A stretch of 64,000 nt of DNA. Source: SKGN01 sp050948865. Lineage in GTDB: Bacteria; Bacillota_I; Bacilli_A; RF39; UBA660. The position numbers and the translations under genes are program-made. Where the stretch lies: assembly GCA_050948865.1 (NCBI GenBank), contig JBMNEQ010000004.1, forward strand, positions 62,001 through 126,000. Direction: 5' to 3'. Numbering within the stretch: the stretch's first letter is position 1; each line of letters opens with the position of its first letter. The notes under the pieces are model-generated. The model saw nothing but the letters and a program-made list of their open reading frames with translations, had not been told where the DNA came from and did no database searches. Below, piece after piece: positions 49,390-58,710 of this stretch.

Positions 49390-51411
49390 ATGGGTAAAAG
49401 TCTTGTTATCGTAGAATCACCTAGTAAATCTAAAACAATTGAAAAATATTTAGGAAAAGACTATAAAGTAGTTTCTAGTAAAGGCCATATTCGGGATTTA
49501 GCAACTACTGGTAAATATGGATTAGGAGTTGACTTAGAAGATAATTTTAAACCTACTTATAAACCAATAAAAGGGAAAAAAACTATTATTGAAGAATTAA
49601 AAAAAGAAGCTTTAAAGCATGAAAAGGTCTTTTTAGCGACTGATCCTGACCGTGAAGGAGAAGCAATTAGTTGGCATTTAAAAGAGGCTTTAGAATTAAA
49701 GGATAATACTTATGAAAGAGTTGTTTTTAATGAAATAACAAAAGATGTTATTCAGAAGGCTTTTTTAAATCCGAAAAAGATAGATGATGATTTAGTTCGT
49801 TCTCAGGAAACTAGAAGAATACTAGATCGGATTATTGGTTTTCGTTTAAGTAAATTAATGCAATCAAAAACAGGTGGGAAAAGTGCTGGTCGGGTTCAAA
49901 GTGTTGCTTTAAAATTAATTGTTGATAAAGAAAAAGAAATTAATGATTTTAAAGAAGAAGAATATTGGACTATTACAGCTAAATTTAATGATTTTGAAGC
50001 TTTCTTAGAAAAGTATCAAGATCAAAAGATAACAATTAAAAATGAATTAGAAGCAAAAGAGATTATAGATAAATTATCTAAAGCTTTTAATTTAAAAGAC
50101 ATTGAAAAAGTTACTAAAAATAGAAATCCAAAGATGCCTTTTATTACAAGTACTTTACAACAAGAAGCGAGTAATAAATTAAATTTTAGTCCTAAAAAAA
50201 CTATGATGATTGCTCAAAAATTATATGAGGGAATAGATTTAGAAAAAGAAACAACAGGTTTAATAACATATATGAGAACTGATTCTACTAGATTAGGAGA
50301 TGAATTTACTAAAAATACTTTTTCTTATATAGAAACAAATTATGGAAAAGAATATTTAGGCATTAAAAGAGGGAAGAAGAAAAAGGATAATGTTCAAGAT
50401 GCTCATGAAGCAATTAGACCAACGAATATTAATTATCATCCTTTAAAAATAAAAAATTATTTAAAAGAAGATGAATATAAATTATATTGTTTAATATATA
50501 AACGTGCTTTAGCTTCTTTAATGAAAGCGGCGAAAGTTAATCAAACAACTGTTTTTTTAGAAAATAATGATTATTTATTTAAAGCTAGTGGTCAAACATT
50601 AATATTTGATGGTTATTTAAAAGTTTATGGAGATTATGAACAAAGTGAAGAAAAGGAATTACCACCTTTAGATAAATATAAAAGTAATGTTTTAGTCGCG
50701 AATGAAATAATTAAAGAACAACATTTTACTAAACCTCCAGCTAGATATACAGCAGCAAAATTAATAAAGGAACTAGAAGAATTAGGAATAGGAAGACCTT
50801 CGACTTATTCTAAAATTATTGATACTTTAAATGAAAGAAGTTATGTAAGTATTATTAAAAAAAGTTTTCATCCGACAGAAATAGGAATAGAAACTACTAA
50901 TAAATTACAAGAATTTTTTAGTAGTATTATTAATGTTAAATATACAGCCGAAATGGAAACTTCTTTAGATAAAATAGCTTTAGGAAAAGAAGAGTGGACG
51001 AAGTTATTAACGCTTTTTTATAGTGAATTTGAACCAATAGTTCAAAAGGCTTTTGAAGAAATGGAAAAAAAAGAACCAGAATATACAGGAGAAAATTGTC
51101 CAGAGTGTAATCAACCCTTAGTTATAAAGAATGGTAAATATGGAGCCTTTGTAGCTTGTAGTGGTTTTCCTAAATGTAAATATATAAAAAAAGAACCAAA
51201 AGAATTAAAAAAGATAACAGATTGTCCAAAGTGTGGTGGAGATATAGTGGAAAAGAAAACTAAAAGAGGAAAGATATTTTATGGATGCGCTAATTATCCA
51301 AAATGCACTTATGCTACATGGGATAAACCAACTGGGGAATTATGTCCTACATGTAATAATTTATTAGTTTTAAAAAAGGATAAAGTAATTTGTCCAGAAT
51401 GTGATAAATAG
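49390..51411 (+). CDS. topA: DNA topoisomerase I (type IA)
   Basis: Relaxes negative supercoils. 673 residues. Toprim domain with VIVESPSKSKTI and LATDPDREGEAISWH. The active-site Tyr lies in LITYMRTDSTR. Three C-terminal zinc ribbons follow (CPECNQP, CPKCGGD and CPTCNNL, each with a matching second cysteine pair). dprA, often between rnhB and topA, is absent. Complete. Confidence 0.97.
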   Translation: MGKSLVIVESPSKSKTIEKYLGKDYKVVSSKGHIRDLATTGKYGLGVDLEDNFKPTYKPIKGKKTIIEELKKEALKHEKVFLATDPDREGEAISWHLKEALELKDNTYERVVFNEITKDVIQKAFLNPKKIDDDLVRSQETRRILDRIIGFRLSKLMQSKTGGKSAGRVQSVALKLIVDKEKEINDFKEEEYWTITAKFNDFEAFLEKYQDQKITIKNELEAKEIIDKLSKAFNLKDIEKVTKNRNPKMPFITSTLQQEASNKLNFSPKKTMMIAQKLYEGIDLEKETTGLITYMRTDSTRLGDEFTKNTFSYIETNYGKEYLGIKRGKKKKDNVQDAHEAIRPTNINYHPLKIKNYLKEDEYKLYCLIYKRALASLMKAAKVNQTTVFLENNDYLFKASGQTLIFDGYLKVYGDYEQSEEKELPPLDKYKSNVLVANEIIKEQHFTKPPARYTAAKLIKELEELGIGRPSTYSKIIDTLNERSYVSIIKKSFHPTEIGIETTNKLQEFFSSIINVKYTAEMETSLDKIALGKEEWTKLLTLFYSEFEPIVQKAFEEMEKKEPEYTGENCPECNQPLVIKNGKYGAFVACSGFPKCKYIKKEPKELKKITDCPKCGGDIVEKKTKRGKIFYGCANYPKCTYATWDKPTGELCPTCNNLLVLKKDKVICPECDK

Positions 51412-51423
51412 AAGGAGATAAAA

Positions 51424-52116
51424 GTGGAAATAGTAAAAGTTAATAATTTAACTAAAACTTATGGTAAAGGAAGAGCCTTAGTTAAAGCTTTAAATAATGT
51501 TTCTTTTAATATTAAAAAAGGGGAATTTATCGCGATTGTTGGACCTTCAGGTAGTGGAAAATCAACTCTTTTACATATTTTAGGGGGAGTAGATAAACCA
51601 ACTAGTGGGGAAGTAATAATTAATAATACGAATATTTATAAGTTAAATAATCAAGATTTAACCATCTTTAGAAGAAGAGAAATAGGGTTAATTTATCAGT
51701 TTTATAATTTAATTCCTATTTTAAATGTGGAAGAAAATATTACTTTACCAATCTTATTAGATCAAAAAAAGGTTAAAGAAGATGTTTTAAAAGAAATAAT
51801 GGAAACTTTAAAATTAAAAAATAGAATTAAACATTTACCTAATCAATTATCAGGTGGCGAACAACAAAGAGTATCAATAGGAAGAGCTTTAATTAGTAAG
51901 CCCTCTATTATTTTAGCTGATGAACCAACAGGGAATCTTGATTCTAAAACTTCCAGTGAAATTATGTCTCTTTTAAAAATGGCTAATGAAAAGTATCAAC
52001 AAACAATTATTTTAGTTACTCATAATTTAGATTTAGTAAAAGAAGTAGATCGAGTTATTTCTATAGCCGATGGTAAGATCATTAGTGATCAAAGAGGTAA
52101 AGATGAAAATAATTAA
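51424..52116 (+). CDS. ABC transporter ATP-binding protein (LolD/MacB type)
   Basis: A 230-residue ATPase: Walker A GPSGSGKST, Q loop YQFYNLIPIL, signature LSGGEQQRVSIGRAL, Walker B IILADEPTGNLD. GTG start after AAGGAG. It pairs with the overlapping FtsX-type permease; such pairs act in antimicrobial peptide resistance, lipoprotein handling or peptide export. Confidence 0.92.
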   Translation: MEIVKVNNLTKTYGKGRALVKALNNVSFNIKKGEFIAIVGPSGSGKSTLLHILGGVDKPTSGEVIINNTNIYKLNNQDLTIFRRREIGLIYQFYNLIPILNVEENITLPILLDQKKVKEDVLKEIMETLKLKNRIKHLPNQLSGGEQQRVSIGRALISKPSIILADEPTGNLDSKTSSEIMSLLKMANEKYQQTIILVTHNLDLVKEVDRVISIADGKIISDQRGKDENN

Positions 52117-54607
52117 GACTTTAACTCAAAGACATTTAAAATTAAATAAAGTAAGAACCTTAGTTATTATGCTTGGCATTATTCTTGTTGGAGCGATGAT
52201 TAGTGGGGTTTTTACTTTAGTTTCTAGTATTCATCATTTGCTTATAAAAGAACAAGTGGAAATAGTTGGTAATTATCATGCTTTAATTGAAAATATACCC
52301 GGAGAAAGAATTAAAGATATTAAAGAAAATAAAAATATTAAGGAAATATTTTTAAATCATAATCTTGGTTTTACTTTATTAGAAGATTCTCCTTTAAAAG
52401 AAAAACCTTATCTTTATATTAAAGAATATGATTCTAATAGTTTTGATAAAAAAATATTTCATCTTCTAGAAGGAAGATTTCCAAAAACAAAAGAAGAAAT
52501 AATTCTTCCTGAACACTTTCTTTTAGATTTAGATTTAGGTTTAAAAATAGGAGATAAATTTACTTTAGAGATTGGAAAACGTTCTTTAGATGATACTTTA
52601 TTAGAAGATAATTTACAGTATCAAGAAAAAGAACAATTAATTAATTTAGAAACTAAAACTTATACTTTAGTAGGAATAATGGAAAGACCTTATTTAGAAA
52701 ATTATAATTTTCCTGGTTATACAGCTATAACTTATTTAGATTTTAAAAAGGATAATCTTTATTCAGTTTATCTTTTAGCTAAAAAACCAAAGAATATTTA
52801 TTCTATAGCAGAATCTTTATTAGAAGAAGATAATAATGTTTATTATAATGAGAATTTATTAATGTTACTTGGAGCAAGTAAACAACAAAATATTAATAAA
52901 GCTCTTTATTCGATTGCTTCTATTTTAGCTTCTGTTATTATGATTGGTTCTATTGGAGTAATTTATAATGGCTTTAATATTTCTTTAACAGAAAGAAAAA
53001 AACAGTTTGGTGTTTTATCTAGTGTTGGAGCAACAAGAAAACAGATTGTTAAATCTGTTTTATATGAAGCCTTTTTAATGGGGATTATTGCTGTTCCTTT
53101 AGGAATACTATCTGGTATCTTAGGTATCTTTGTTACTTTAAAAGTAACAAATCATCTTTTAGCTGAACTTGATCTTTCTTTTGGTCTTTCTCTTTCCTTT
53201 TTACCCATACTATTATCTTTTATCTTTATTTTCTTAACTATTATTCTCTCTGTCTTAATACCAGCTTTTAGGACCGCTAAAACAAGCCCGATTGAAGCGA
53301 TTAGAATGACAGATGATATAAAGATAAAAAGTAAACAAGTAAAAACTAGTAAACTAACTAAATTTATTTTTGGTATTGAAGGAGAAATTGCTTTAAAGAA
53401 TATGAAAAGAAATAAAAGAAAATATCGAACAACTATTATTTCTTTATTTATTAGTATTGTTTTATTTATTACTGTTCATTCTTTTGTTAGTCTAGGTTTT
53501 AAAAGTATTGGTCTTTATCTTGATGATTTAAATGCTGATCTTCAGGTAGGTTTTTATGATGTTGAAGATCAAGTGGAAGTAGAAAAAATAATCAAAAGAA
53601 TAACCCAAATAAAAGAAATAGATGAATATTCTATTTCTAGAACTTTAACTTTATTTATTAATGTCCCAGCTAAAGATTTCTATAATACTCAGGATAAAAA
53701 AGATAATGAAAGGGAAACTGTTTTAGTCCAAGTAGCAACATTTAAAGATCCTTATTATAAAAAATATGTTAAAAATACTAATTTAAAAGATAAAGAAGTA
53801 ATTTTAATGAATAGGGGAAAAGAAATAGTTACTAATAAAAAGAAAGAAACTAAGGTTATTGAATATGATTTTTTAAAGGTTAAACCCCAAGATAAATTAA
53901 TTTTAGAAACAATCGAAGATTATGAGTTCTTTGAAGAAGTAACGATTAAAAAGATCTATAATAAATCACCCCTTGGTTATGGAAATTATTTTCCTTTAAT
54001 AATTGTTTCTAATCAGTTTTTTGAAGAGATGTTAATTAAATACAATAAGCCTAATTTAAGTAGTCAATCGATTAGTATTAATAGTAAAAAGGATGGTCTT
54101 GTGGAAGATAAAATAAATAAAATAACTAAAGATTTTCCTTCAATAAATATATCTATTTATAATGAAGCAAAAATGAAGAAAGAAGAAAGAAATGTGATGT
54201 TAGTCTTTTCTATCTTTTTATATGGTTTTATTGGTTTAATTACCTTAATTGGAGTGACAAATGTTTTTAATACTATTACTACAAATATTTATTTAAGAAG
54301 TAAAGAATTCGCTATCTTAAGATGTTTAGGATTAACAAAACAAGGCTTTAATAAAATCTTATATTATGAAAGTATCTTATATTGTTTAAAAGCTTTATTT
54401 TATGCTTTACCAGTTAGTATTTTAATTCATCGCTTTATGTTAGTAGGAATTAATGAAGTCTTTGTAATTAACACTAAAATACCATGGACATCTATTTTTA
54501 TTACGATTATTAGTTTATTAATAATTGTCTTTTCTACAATGATTTATGCTAGTAGAAAAATAAAAGAAACAAATATTATTGATGCTATTAGAAGGGAGAA
54601 TATTTAA
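52103..54607 (+). CDS. ABC transporter permease with two FtsX domains
   Basis: An 834-residue permease with eight or so membrane segments arranged as two repeats: a large extracytoplasmic region after the first helix (about 45-270), an FtsX block (about 275-410), a second extracytoplasmic region (about 460-690), and a second FtsX block (about 700-830). VGATRKQIVKSVLYEAF and CLGLTKQGFNKILYYES are the coupling-helix regions. The start is the ATG at 52103 after AGAGGTAA; it overlaps the ATPase gene by 14 nt. Mechanotransmission-type exporter or a substrate remodeller; cargo unknown. Confidence 0.88.
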   Translation: MKIIKTLTQRHLKLNKVRTLVIMLGIILVGAMISGVFTLVSSIHHLLIKEQVEIVGNYHALIENIPGERIKDIKENKNIKEIFLNHNLGFTLLEDSPLKEKPYLYIKEYDSNSFDKKIFHLLEGRFPKTKEEIILPEHFLLDLDLGLKIGDKFTLEIGKRSLDDTLLEDNLQYQEKEQLINLETKTYTLVGIMERPYLENYNFPGYTAITYLDFKKDNLYSVYLLAKKPKNIYSIAESLLEEDNNVYYNENLLMLLGASKQQNINKALYSIASILASVIMIGSIGVIYNGFNISLTERKKQFGVLSSVGATRKQIVKSVLYEAFLMGIIAVPLGILSGILGIFVTLKVTNHLLAELDLSFGLSLSFLPILLSFIFIFLTIILSVLIPAFRTAKTSPIEAIRMTDDIKIKSKQVKTSKLTKFIFGIEGEIALKNMKRNKRKYRTTIISLFISIVLFITVHSFVSLGFKSIGLYLDDLNADLQVGFYDVEDQVEVEKIIKRITQIKEIDEYSISRTLTLFINVPAKDFYNTQDKKDNERETVLVQVATFKDPYYKKYVKNTNLKDKEVILMNRGKEIVTNKKKETKVIEYDFLKVKPQDKLILETIEDYEFFEEVTIKKIYNKSPLGYGNYFPLIIVSNQFFEEMLIKYNKPNLSSQSISINSKKDGLVEDKINKITKDFPSINISIYNEAKMKKEERNVMLVFSIFLYGFIGLITLIGVTNVFNTITTNIYLRSKEFAILRCLGLTKQGFNKILYYESILYCLKALFYALPVSILIHRFMLVGINEVFVINTKIPWTSIFITIISLLIIVFSTMIYASRKIKETNIIDAIRRENI

Positions 54608-54616
54608 AAAGGTAAA

Positions 54617-55156
54617 ATGATTAAAGTTTATATTGGACCAATGTATAGTGGTAAAACAACCGCGATTATTGATTTATATTTAAATACTTGGAATAAAGAA
54701 GAGGTTTTATGTTTTAAACCAGAACTAGATACAAGAAGTCATTCTAAAATTAAATCAAGAAATATAGAACAATCTATTGAGGCTATAACTATTAAAAGGA
54801 TAGAAGAAATAGATAAATATTTAGAAGATAAAATAACAAAAATCTTTATAGATGAAGCCCAATTTTTAAAAGGGGATGTTAATTATTTATTAGAATTATC
54901 TTTAATTAAGAATATGGAAATTCATATTGCTGGATTAAGTTTAACTTCAGAACAGAAACCCTTTGGCTTAATGCCGGAAATTCTTTCTATAGCTGATGAA
55001 ATTAAGATATTTAAGGCGATATGTTATATTTGTAATAAACCAGCGGCCTATACTTATTATAATGGTAAAAAGGAAACTGAAATTTTAGTTGGAAGTAAAG
55101 GTTATATGCCTTTATGTAAAGAGTGTTTACTTAAAAAAAGAAACTGTCAAAAATAA
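54617..55156 (+). CDS. tdk: Thymidine kinase (type II)
   Basis: Phosphorylates thymidine for salvage. 179 residues: P-loop GPMYSGKTTAI, Walker B IFIDEAQFL and a zinc site from CYIC and CKEC. The lasso region has a Tyr-rich stretch. It follows the ABC permease by 9 nt. Confidence 0.93.
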   Translation: MIKVYIGPMYSGKTTAIIDLYLNTWNKEEVLCFKPELDTRSHSKIKSRNIEQSIEAITIKRIEEIDKYLEDKITKIFIDEAQFLKGDVNYLLELSLIKNMEIHIAGLSLTSEQKPFGLMPEILSIADEIKIFKAICYICNKPAAYTYYNGKKETEILVGSKGYMPLCKECLLKKRNCQK

Positions 55157-55166
55157 CTACCACAAT

Positions 55167-55195
55167 TTGACAAATCTAATTTTTTTTGCTATCAT
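55167..55195 (+). promoter_or_regulatory. Strong sigma-A promoter before the clamp-motif protein gene
   Basis: Consensus TTGACA (55167-55172), a 17-nt spacer and TATCAT (55190-55195). The start is expected at about 55202. Confidence 0.78.
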
Positions 55196-55201
55196 ATATT
55201 T

Positions 55202-55224
55202 ATCAATCGGTTTTTCTGATTGAT
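55202..55224 (+). promoter_or_regulatory. 5'-leader hairpin
   Basis: ATCAATCGG and CTGATTGAT form a nine-base stem (one G-U) with a five-T loop. It starts at the predicted first transcribed base and is followed by an intrinsic terminator. Confidence 0.6.
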
Positions 55225-55229
55225 CTAGT

Positions 55230-55261
55230 GGGAACGGCTAGTAAACTCGTTCCTTTTTTTT
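55230..55261 (+). terminator. Leader terminator (candidate attenuator)
   Basis: GGAACG and CGTTCC around an 11-nt loop, followed by eight T, about 50 nt upstream of the gene start at 55314 and downstream of the promoter at 55167. No known riboswitch was recognised in the leader. Confidence 0.75.
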
Positions 55262-55313
55262 GACAATGTATAAATAAAATGTTATTATATCAACTAAAAA
55301 AGAGGGAATGTAG

Positions 55314-55946
55314 ATGACAAAAAAGATTAAACGTTATACTTTAAACATAATTGAAGGAGGAAACTTTATTCCAGTTTTTAAAGAAGATTTAAAAGGAATT
55401 GATAAAGTAACTACCACTTATCAAAACAAAGATGAATTATTAGATGATTTGATTAACAATCTTCATTTTCAAACTGATAAAATTAATTCTTTTTTAGGAA
55501 TTACTTATCGCCAAAATAAAGGAACAAGAATGACAAAGGTTTTATATAAACCTGATAGTGAAGTTTTTAATGAACTAAAATTAAGTGAAAAGGTTTTAGC
55601 TTATAGTATTAATGAAGATTTTATTTATGAATTTGTTAGTCGTTATAAAAATAATCCTTATTTAAGAACTTTATCACATATGATAAAAGAAGCGATTAAA
55701 TATGAAGAGAATTATTTTGATAATTTACAAAGATTATTAGATATTACTTTTGATCAATATAAATCAAGAAGGGATACTTATTTATTTATTAAAGATTATG
55801 AAAAAAGACAACTCCAAAATTTAGAAAAAAGAATAGATCAAAACAAAAATAAAGAAGAATTATTAAAAATAAGAGAAGCATTAACAAAACAAAAAGAAGA
55901 ACCTAAACAGTTATCATTGTTTGATATTAAACCAAAAATTAAATAA
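55314..55946 (+). CDS. Unknown protein with C-terminal beta-clamp-binding motif
   Basis: A 210-residue soluble protein of no family I recognise. The N-terminal half is mixed alpha/beta; residues about 130-190 are a long charged coiled-coil-like helix. The C-terminus contains QLSLF (residues 199-203), the classical pentapeptide by which polymerases and repair proteins bind the DnaN sliding clamp, followed by a short basic tail. A role at the replication fork is inference. It lies between tdk and xerC and has a strong promoter with a leader terminator. Confidence 0.65.
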   Translation: MTKKIKRYTLNIIEGGNFIPVFKEDLKGIDKVTTTYQNKDELLDDLINNLHFQTDKINSFLGITYRQNKGTRMTKVLYKPDSEVFNELKLSEKVLAYSINEDFIYEFVSRYKNNPYLRTLSHMIKEAIKYEENYFDNLQRLLDITFDQYKSRRDTYLFIKDYEKRQLQNLEKRIDQNKNKEELLKIREALTKQKEEPKQLSLFDIKPKIK

Positions 55947-55979
55947 TTTTTTTATGTTAAAATTAAAGTGGTGATAAAT

Positions 55980-56909
55980 ATGGAAGAGTTTTTAAAAAAG
56001 TTTTTAAATTATTTAACTTATCAAAAAAGATATTCTAAACATACAGTTTTTAATTATGAAAAGGATATTGAATTATTTCATGAATTTTTAAAAAGAAAAA
56101 CTTTAACATATCACACTTTAACTTATCAAAATATAAGAGAGTTTTTAATGGAACTATATGATAAAGATTATGCTAGAAGTAGTGTTTCTAGAAAGATAAG
56201 TTCTTTACGTAGTTATTTTAAGTATTTAGTTTTAGAAGATGTTTTAGAAGAAAATATTTTTAAATTAGTTTCTTTACCAAAAAAAGAAAAGAAAATACCT
56301 AAATTTATTTATCATCATGATTTAATGCCTTTATTTGAAGTTCCTGATCTTTTAACACCTTTAGGACAAAGAAATCGTTTAATCTTAGAAATACTTTATG
56401 GAACAGGAATAAGAGTTCAAGAATTAGTAGATATTAAAATAGAAGATATTGATCAATCAAATAAATTAATTAGAATATTAGGAAAAGGTAATAAAGAAAG
56501 AATGGTTGTTTATGGAGAATATAGTGAAGAAATATTAAATTTATATTTACAAGAAGGACGTTTTAAATTACTAGGTAATAATTATAGTGATTATTTATTT
56601 TTAAACAATCAAGGTAACAAAATATCTCCTAGGGGTGTTAGATATATATTAAACAAATTAATAAAAGAAACTAGTTTAAAAATAAATATTTCTCCCCATG
56701 TTTTACGTCATACATTCGCTACTCATATGTTAGAAAATGGGGCTGATTTAATTACTGTTCAAGAATTACTAGGACATGTTAGTTTATCAACAACAGGAAA
56801 ATATATGCATGTTACTAATGAAAGATTAAGAGAAGTCTATTTACACCATCATCCAAGAGCTAGAGAGAATATCGTTGAATTAAAAAGTAAGTTCCCGTTT
56901 GAATGCTAA
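55980..56909 (+). CDS. xerC: Tyrosine recombinase XerC-like
   Basis: A 309-residue site-specific recombinase of the XerC/XerD type, which resolves chromosome dimers. The N-terminal SAM-like core-binding domain is followed by the catalytic domain with Arg in GTGIRVQELV, H-x-x-R in HVLRHTFAT, His in LGHVSLSTT and the nucleophile Tyr in GKYMHVTNER. The start is the ATG at 55980 after AAGTGGTG. The last residues after HHPRARENI appear to be replaced by an inserted element; a related tail lies 2 kb away at 58912. Confidence 0.88.
   Translation: MEEFLKKFLNYLTYQKRYSKHTVFNYEKDIELFHEFLKRKTLTYHTLTYQNIREFLMELYDKDYARSSVSRKISSLRSYFKYLVLEDVLEENIFKLVSLPKKEKKIPKFIYHHDLMPLFEVPDLLTPLGQRNRLILEILYGTGIRVQELVDIKIEDIDQSNKLIRILGKGNKERMVVYGEYSEEILNLYLQEGRFKLLGNNYSDYLFLNNQGNKISPRGVRYILNKLIKETSLKINISPHVLRHTFATHMLENGADLITVQELLGHVSLSTTGKYMHVTNERLREVYLHHHPRARENIVELKSKFPFEC
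56858..56872 (+). repeat. Direct repeat (left) flanking the xerC 3' insertion
   Basis: AGCTAGAGAGAATAT, identical to 58912-58926. Both copies read A-R-E-N in the same frame. Confidence 0.8.
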
Positions 56910-56933
56910 AATATAATTTCGTTACAAAGTTCT

Positions 56934-56955
56934 CGTTTGTGGGAGTTTTTTTAGT
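56934..56955 (+). terminator. Possible terminator of xerC
   Basis: AAAGTTCTC and GGGAGTTT pair with several G-U pairs, followed by seven T. Confidence 0.5.
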
Positions 56956-57111
56956 GTTTAAAATCTAAAAAGATGGTCTTTTTTTCAATATTATGATACT
57001 ATATATTCGATGTTATAAATTTATAGCAGCTAAAAAAGGATACGTACTTGGTCATTTTAAGACTTAGTTCCCGTATCGGAATAATAAAAAAGAATTGTTG
57101 TTGGCTATTAT

Positions 57112-57164
57112 TTGCCAACCAATCATTTAAAGTTATAGTAGATTTTTAAGTGATTGGTTGACAA
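57112..57164. repeat. Subterminal hairpin of the IS30 element
   Basis: TTGCCAACCAATCA (57112-57125) and TGATTGGTTGACAA (57151-57164) match at 13 of 14 positions in inverted orientation, downstream of the transposase stop. Possibly a terminator or transposase site. Confidence 0.6.
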
Positions 57165-57198
57165 TCATTTGTAAGCAAAATGATCATCAATGAAAACT

Positions 57199-58386
57199 TT
57201 ATTTAATTTTATAATCACTTAGATTAAATGTTACATTATCAGGTTTTATGTAAGAGCAATTTAATTTTTTTATAAAATTCGGATAAAGTTTTTTAGTTAA
57301 TTCATATGGTGTCTTATTATCTAAACTTACTCTTGGAGTATTGTTTATGTTATTCTCAAGAAACTTCACTGTTTCATCAGTCAAATTTTCAAAAGATGTT
57401 CCTTTAGTAAAAACCTTTCTGATGTAATAGTGATTTTTTTCTATTTCTGCTTTTTGATTTGATTGATAAGGATCACAATAAAACACATTACATATTTTTT
57501 TATTGTTTTTATAATCTCTTTCCATCATATCAGGATTGAAAAATTCTCCTCCATTGTCGGTCAAAATAATCCGTAAAACTTGAGCGTATAACTTAATACC
57601 AAGTGTGTCTTTTAAAAATACAAATTTATCATCTACTGATGCTATATTATTTTTATCTAATAAAAAAATCAACATAAACTTAGTTTTAATAATTAAAAGC
57701 GTTAATAATACTTTTGAATTACCTTGTTTTCCAATAACAGTATCCATTTGGGCAACGTTCATTCTAGGATGTATAGTTGTGAAAAGCAGATAATCGTTAT
57801 AAGTTCTATTTTTTAGAATAGCTAATTCACGTCTATTTCTACGTTGATTTAATTTCCTTTTTTTGTATTTTACTTTTTTAGGTAAATCTAAATTTGTTAA
57901 AGACAAAGCGTTAATATCAATGTACTTATAAAAAGTTGTTTTGCTCATGCAAAGAATGTCTTTGTGGTTTGCAAATACTTGGTTAACACTTTGTTTTTTA
58001 TCTTTTATAAGTGGAACTATTATTTCTTCTATTTCTTCAATCTCTTGAGGAGTGATATCAATGCCTTCTCTTGTTGTACGAAGTTTAAGTTTATATAAAT
58101 CGTATGCTATCTTAGCGTTATAGTAAAGCTTTTTTTTAGAGCATCCTCCTTTGGCTGAACAATTATTACAAACATATGGAACTTTATTGAGTTTAGGACA
58201 ATTTGATGTGTTTTCATTGTTGTTTGAATATTTAGAGTATCTATTTCTTTTTACTTCTTTAGCAATAGTGGTGCGATCCTTTTCAATTGTTTTTCCAATA
58301 TCAGTAAATGTAACGTTTTTTCTTATTAAAATTTCTATAACATCTCTTTGTTCTTTAGTAAGATGATTGTAACTTGATTTTGCCAT
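57199..58386 (-). CDS. IS30-family transposase
   Basis: A DDE transposase of 395 residues. The N-terminal helix-turn-helix reads YNHLTKEQRDVIEILI and DIGKTIEKDRTTIAKEVKRN. A small zinc-like cluster follows (CPKLNKVPYVCNNCSAKGGC). The catalytic domain has MDTVIG (first Asp), LTDNGGEF (second Asp) and the Glu in YQSNQKAEIEKNH, in IS30 order. The frame is intact, so it may be active. The start is the ATG at 58386 after GGAAG; an upstream ATG at 58425 has no ribosome site. Confidence 0.92.
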   Translation of the reverse strand: MAKSSYNHLTKEQRDVIEILIRKNVTFTDIGKTIEKDRTTIAKEVKRNRYSKYSNNNENTSNCPKLNKVPYVCNNCSAKGGCSKKKLYYNAKIAYDLYKLKLRTTREGIDITPQEIEEIEEIIVPLIKDKKQSVNQVFANHKDILCMSKTTFYKYIDINALSLTNLDLPKKVKYKKRKLNQRRNRRELAILKNRTYNDYLLFTTIHPRMNVAQMDTVIGKQGNSKVLLTLLIIKTKFMLIFLLDKNNIASVDDKFVFLKDTLGIKLYAQVLRIILTDNGGEFFNPDMMERDYKNNKKICNVFYCDPYQSNQKAEIEKNHYYIRKVFTKGTSFENLTDETVKFLENNINNTPRVSLDNKTPYELTKKLYPNFIKKLNCSYIKPDNVTFNLSDYKIK

Positions 58387-58602
58387 TTTGACACTTCCTT
58401 TCATTAATGGCAAATAAACCAACATAGAATATAATATAACTAATTAATAAATATAGCAAAGTAAAATTCATTTCTAATAATTGATGAACTAAGTTTGATG
58501 GTTAAAATCCCTAAATTATTAAGTGATATGAATTTGCTCGTTTCTTGTTTGTTATATATAATGAATTAGGAATTTAAAAAATAGGTTCTTAATAAAAACA
58601 GT

Positions 58603-58641
58603 TCTATTACAGATGATATTACTGATAAAGATTGGATTTAA
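58603..58641 (+). pseudogene. Possible short coding remnant
   Basis: One frame here reads NSSITDDITDKDWI and a stop, with natural-looking codon use, inside otherwise non-coding DNA between the IS30 and lepB. It could be the tail of a gene removed by the insertions. Weak evidence; the surrounding 58426-58710 holds nothing else I can identify. Confidence 0.2.
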
Positions 58642-58710
58642 GTCAAGTATTTAGACGCTTTTTTATAAACGTTTTAATTTATATTTAAATTTATTCCAAT
58701 TTCCTTTATG

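Larger units (their letters stand above)
57096..58425 (-). mobile_element. IS30-family insertion sequence
   Basis: It contains one IS30-type transposase gene. Candidate terminal inverted repeats are TGTTGGCTATTATTTGCCA at 57099-57117 and the reverse complement of 58408-58424, TGTTGGTTTATTTGCCA (two small gaps). AGAAT occurs just outside both ends (57091-57095 and 58426-58430). Exact ends are uncertain. Confidence 0.6.

Noticed and set aside
55202..55261. preQ1, T-box or other known riboswitch in the leader
   Set aside because: No matching core motif; the element is only two adjacent hairpins.
57605..58366. Two plus-strand frames opposite the IS30 transposase
   Set aside because: Shadows of the transposase, which has intact DDE and helix-turn-helix motifs.
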